Origin: Anaerolineales bacterium
Lineage (GTDB): Bacteria; Chloroflexota; Anaerolineae; Anaerolineales; Villigracilaceae
Assembly: GCA_014860745.1 (NCBI GenBank)
Contig: JACZJC010000064.1
Coordinates: 124,001 to 188,000, forward strand
Length of the DNA stretch: 64,000 nt
Direction: 5' to 3'
The position numbers were made by a program, and so were the translations under genes. The notes beneath the pieces are model-generated. The model did not search any database. It was not told the DNA's origin and worked only from the letters and a program-made list of their open reading frames with translations. Position 1 is the first letter of the stretch. Every line of letters starts with the position of its first letter. Positions 61,338 to 64,000 of this stretch are shown one piece after another.

Positions 61338-62000
61338 TTACTTCAATAGCCCCAATATCTTCGTCGTATCATCCAAAATTAAATCCGCTCCCATTTTCCT
61401 TAATTCTGGTTCTTCGCCAAAGCCGCACAAGACCCCCACGGTTTGCGCCCCCGCGGATTTGCCTGCGCGCATGTCAACGGTGGTATCGCCGATCATCAGG
61501 CAGTTTTCAGGGAGGACATTCATTTTTTGAGCAGCCAGCAGGATGGGATCGGGATAGGGCTTTGTGTGTGGGGCAGACAGGCCGGTTATAACGACATCGA
61601 AATATTTTACAAGATCATATTGCGCAAGGAAAGCCATCGTTCCATGTTCGTCGCGTGCGCTGACCACGGCCATGGGGTAGCGGCCATGCAGCTGTTTGAG
61701 CATTTCGTCCACGCCGGGTACAAGCAGAAATTTTTTCGAGGAGAGTTTTCGGTGTCGGGAAAGCCAATTGATAACGGCAATCATCTCATCGTCGAGATGA
61801 AGCGTATCAGCAAGGCCAAGCAGGGCGTTACCGGGGGCTTCGATCCACATGATGAAGCGGCGCGCGGCGTGCTGCGGATCCTTGAATAGGGATCGAGGAA
61901 AAAAACGAGTGACCTTTCGAACATACAGGTCGTCTGTGTCGCTTAATGTGCCGTCCACATCGAAACAAAGCGCTTTAATTTTTTGAAATTCAAGGGGCAT
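61338..62000 (-). CDS. HAD-superfamily hydrolase, phosphoglycolate-phosphatase-like
   Basis: 220 aa. Motif I CFDVDGTLSDTDD with the nucleophile Asp, motif II AVVSARDE, a Lys in HTKPYPDP, and motif IV MIGDTTVDMRAGKSAG. The cap domain is helical (subfamily IA). The start at MPLEFQKI sits just before motif I as in relatives. Hydrolyses a phosphomonoester such as phosphoglycolate or a sugar phosphate. Divergent from the histidine kinase gene with 47 bases between starts. Confidence 0.9.
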   Translation of the reverse strand: MPLEFQKIKALCFDVDGTLSDTDDLYVRKVTRFFPRSLFKDPQHAARRFIMWIEAPGNALLGLADTLHLDDEMIAVINWLSRHRKLSSKKFLLVPGVDEMLKQLHGRYPMAVVSARDEHGTMAFLAQYDLVKYFDVVITGLSAPHTKPYPDPILLAAQKMNVLPENCLMIGDTTVDMRAGKSAGAQTVGVLCGFGEEPELRKMGADLILDDTTKILGLLK

Positions 62001-62047
62001 AGGTGGATTAATTGTACCAAAAGGACTATACTTAAACGCGACTAAAC

Positions 62048-64000
62048 ATGCCAGAAGACCGCACACGTTCCCTGCTTGAACTATTGATCAATGTGAGCCG
62101 TGAAGTTGCCACTGCATTGGACCTTCGCACGGTCTTGCAGCGATTGCTCTTTGCAGCCATCCAATATGTTGGCGGAGAACGCGGAAGTATTGTTGTGTTG
62201 GATGACATGGGGAAACCCGTCGACGCGACCATTGTGTATGGAAAGCAATTCCACGACCACACCACACAACAGCTGCGAGAAACGATGGAGCGTGGCCTGG
62301 CAGGATGGGTGGTTCAGCACCGCAAGTCTGCCCTAGTGCCTGATACCAGCAAGGATGACCGCTGGCTGCGCCGCGCAGACGATTCCGTGGAGAAGAGCGG
62401 AGCTAAATCCGCTATTTGCGTTCCGTTGGTTGCGCGCGAAAGGCTGGTGGGAGTTCTTACTCTTGTTCATTCCGTTCCCAATGCATTTAATGAAGAACAT
62501 TTGGATCTGATGCAGACGATTGCCGACCAGGCCAGTGTGGCGGTTTTGAACGCCCGCCTGTACACCGAAAGCCAGCGGACGGCCCGCGTCATGTCTGCGC
62601 TGGCAGAGGGCGCGGCGGCGATCAACACGTCTCTCGAGATGCCGGACGTTTGGCGGCGCATTCTCAACCAGACGATGCAAGCATTGCAGGTGGAAACTGT
62701 TGCCCTTGCGTTGCTCAACACGGGCGGCAATGATCTGGTCTTCCATGCTGCGGCGGGACATAATTCTGGCAACATTCCCGGAAGGCATATCCCTGCCGGG
62801 CAAGGGTTGGCAGGGATGGTTATTCGGCAAGGGCACGGCCTTGTAGTGCCGGCTGTCAAAGCCGAATCCCATTTTGGTGAAGAAGACAAGTTCGTGGGCA
62901 TCGACATGCGCGCGCTTGCCATAGCCCCGATCCAATCTCAGGGAAAAGTCATCGGTGTGCTGGAGGCGTTCAATCCCATCTCAGGCGCCTTCGACCCTGA
63001 TGCCATGGTAGTGATGACCGGCCTGGGCAGCCTGGCTGGGACGACCATCCAGAATGCCGAGCTTTTCGAGCGGTTGCAAAAGGCGCACAAGCATTACCAC
63101 GAATTGTTCGAAGACAGCGTTGATACCATCCTCATTACAGACTGGGAAGGCAGGGTGTTGGAGGCCAACCGTCAGGCTGTTAAGTTGAGCGGCTACAGCG
63201 TTGAACAGCTTCATTCCATGAGCATCGACCAGCTTCATGAAGTGAACTGGAACAAGACCGGGTTGAACTTCGAGGCGCTCAAACGCGACCAGGAATGTGA
63301 TTATGAAACCAGCATTCACCGTCAGGACGGCGGCTCCACTCCTATCGAGGTATATGCGCGCCGCGTGGAATTTGAAGAGACCGACTCGATCCAGTGGATT
63401 CTGAGGGATATTTCCGAACGCAAGGAACTGGATTCCCTGCGCGACGATATGACCTCCATGATCTATCACGACCTGCGCTCGCCGCTTGGAAACATTGTCT
63501 CAAGCCTGGAAATGATGAGCGGTTTGATCCCTGCGGATGAAACCTTGACTACGATGTTCAATATTGCACGGAACTCCACCGCCCGCATCCAGCGATTGGT
63601 GAATTCCCTGCTGGATATCAACCGCCTTGAAGCAGGCCACCAGATCGTAGACCAGAATTCCGTGGACCCGGTGGCTCTTGTGCGTGAAGCGATCCGTGAT
63701 GTTGAGCCGGGCGTGAACGGACGACAGCAAACCTTGATCAACAAGGCGACAAATGTGCTTCCGTTGATTTGGGTGGATGTGGACATGGTTCACCGCGTCT
63801 TCATCAATCTCTTGGAAAACGCGATCAAGTTCACGCCAGTAGAGGGGCGCATCGAGATCGGCGCGCAAACCACAGACGGCGTTTTTGTAAAATTCTGGGT
63901 TCGAGATAACGGCCCTGGCATTTCAACTTCCGACCAGGAACGCATCTTCGACAAATTCACCCGACTACGTGGCAGGGATCGGCCCGGCGGGCTGGGCGTC
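62048..64000 (+). CDS. Sensor histidine kinase, GAF-GAF-PAS-HisKA (C-terminus off window)
   Basis: 651 codons, open at the window end. Order: first GAF domain (about 8-170; LLELLINVSREVATALDLRTVLQ), second GAF (about 180-345), a PAS domain (ELFEDSVDTILITDWEGRVLEANRQA, about 355-460), the HisKA helix with phospho-acceptor His474 (MIYHDLRSPLG), and the start of the HATPase domain with the N-box FINLLENAIKFTP and G1 DNGPGIS. It has no membrane helix in the visible part, so it is a cytoplasmic sensor. No response regulator is seen; it may lie just beyond the window. Confidence 0.9.
   Translation, partial: MPEDRTRSLLELLINVSREVATALDLRTVLQRLLFAAIQYVGGERGSIVVLDDMGKPVDATIVYGKQFHDHTTQQLRETMERGLAGWVVQHRKSALVPDTSKDDRWLRRADDSVEKSGAKSAICVPLVARERLVGVLTLVHSVPNAFNEEHLDLMQTIADQASVAVLNARLYTESQRTARVMSALAEGAAAINTSLEMPDVWRRILNQTMQALQVETVALALLNTGGNDLVFHAAAGHNSGNIPGRHIPAGQGLAGMVIRQGHGLVVPAVKAESHFGEEDKFVGIDMRALAIAPIQSQGKVIGVLEAFNPISGAFDPDAMVVMTGLGSLAGTTIQNAELFERLQKAHKHYHELFEDSVDTILITDWEGRVLEANRQAVKLSGYSVEQLHSMSIDQLHEVNWNKTGLNFEALKRDQECDYETSIHRQDGGSTPIEVYARRVEFEETDSIQWILRDISERKELDSLRDDMTSMIYHDLRSPLGNIVSSLEMMSGLIPADETLTTMFNIARNSTARIQRLVNSLLDINRLEAGHQIVDQNSVDPVALVREAIRDVEPGVNGRQQTLINKATNVLPLIWVDVDMVHRVFINLLENAIKFTPVEGRIEIGAQTTDGVFVKFWVRDNGPGISTSDQERIFDKFTRLRGRDRPGGLGV

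Overview
The window looks like a chromosomal segment of a Chloroflexota bacterium, most likely class Anaerolineae. That placement is inferred from gene content: many short lipoproteins with Pro/Thr-rich linkers, a choice-of-anchor/beta-helix surface protein ending in a sortase domain, the DUF3090-SCO1664 pair shared by Actinobacteria and Chloroflexi, and acyl-CoA mutase and GPH transporter types common in that class. No rRNA, tRNA, CRISPR array, insertion sequence or prophage was recognised. Genes lie on both strands in short operons.

Layout. 1-2.3 kb: the start of a corrinoid ABC importer (btuF, btuC) behind a cobalamin riboswitch. 2.3-10 kb: reverse-strand metabolic genes (SDR/DUF2867 protein, a trimethylamine-dehydrogenase-like flavoenzyme, a lipoprotein, a LysN-like aminotransferase behind a leader terminator, an EamA transporter, an epoxide-hydrolase-like enzyme). 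10-11 kb: two tandem c-di-GMP-I riboswitches, with a terminator after the first, in front of a secreted sortase-like protein. 11-15 kb: a YprB-like exonuclease, a STAS / ferric-reductase-like / STAS trio and a membrane rhodanese. 15-26 kb: metal homeostasis. This part holds a four-gene overlapping operon (DUF318 permease, TIGR03943 protein, beta-propeller, NicO-propeller fusion), a reverse-strand GT-C-like pair, then zur-znuA-znuC-znuB behind a Fur/Zur box. 26-32 kb: twin M1 metallopeptidase lipoproteins, two riboflavin genes and a frameshifted SDR gene. 32-38.3 kb: a small HTH protein and a 1977-residue surface protein with nine near-identical repeats, an internal IPVTG motif and its own C-terminal sortase domain. 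38-48 kb: GPH transporter, acyl-CoA mutase with isobutyryl-type residues, DUF3090/SCO1664, homoserine dehydrogenase, DUF1304, radA, DUF2277, an Mrr-type nuclease and a toast-rack lipoprotein. 48-56 kb: Rrf2 regulator, lipoprotein, urocanase, twin phosphodiesterase-like lipoproteins, a membrane protein and a TIR-TM-SH3b protein. 56-64 kb: MarR regulator with a heterodimeric ABC exporter, Nudix and HAD hydrolases, and a sensor histidine kinase running off the end.

The most unusual material is the surface biology. A second-messenger-controlled secreted sortase and a giant adhesin-like protein carrying both a sortase domain and an LPXTG-like motif occur in one 28-kb stretch. Two further themes recur: transporter-propeller fusions in the metal cluster, and a dispersed palindromic repeat (core TGTCATTGCGAG) found five times, each time just upstream of a start codon. 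All functional statements come from reading motifs by eye; no database search was run.
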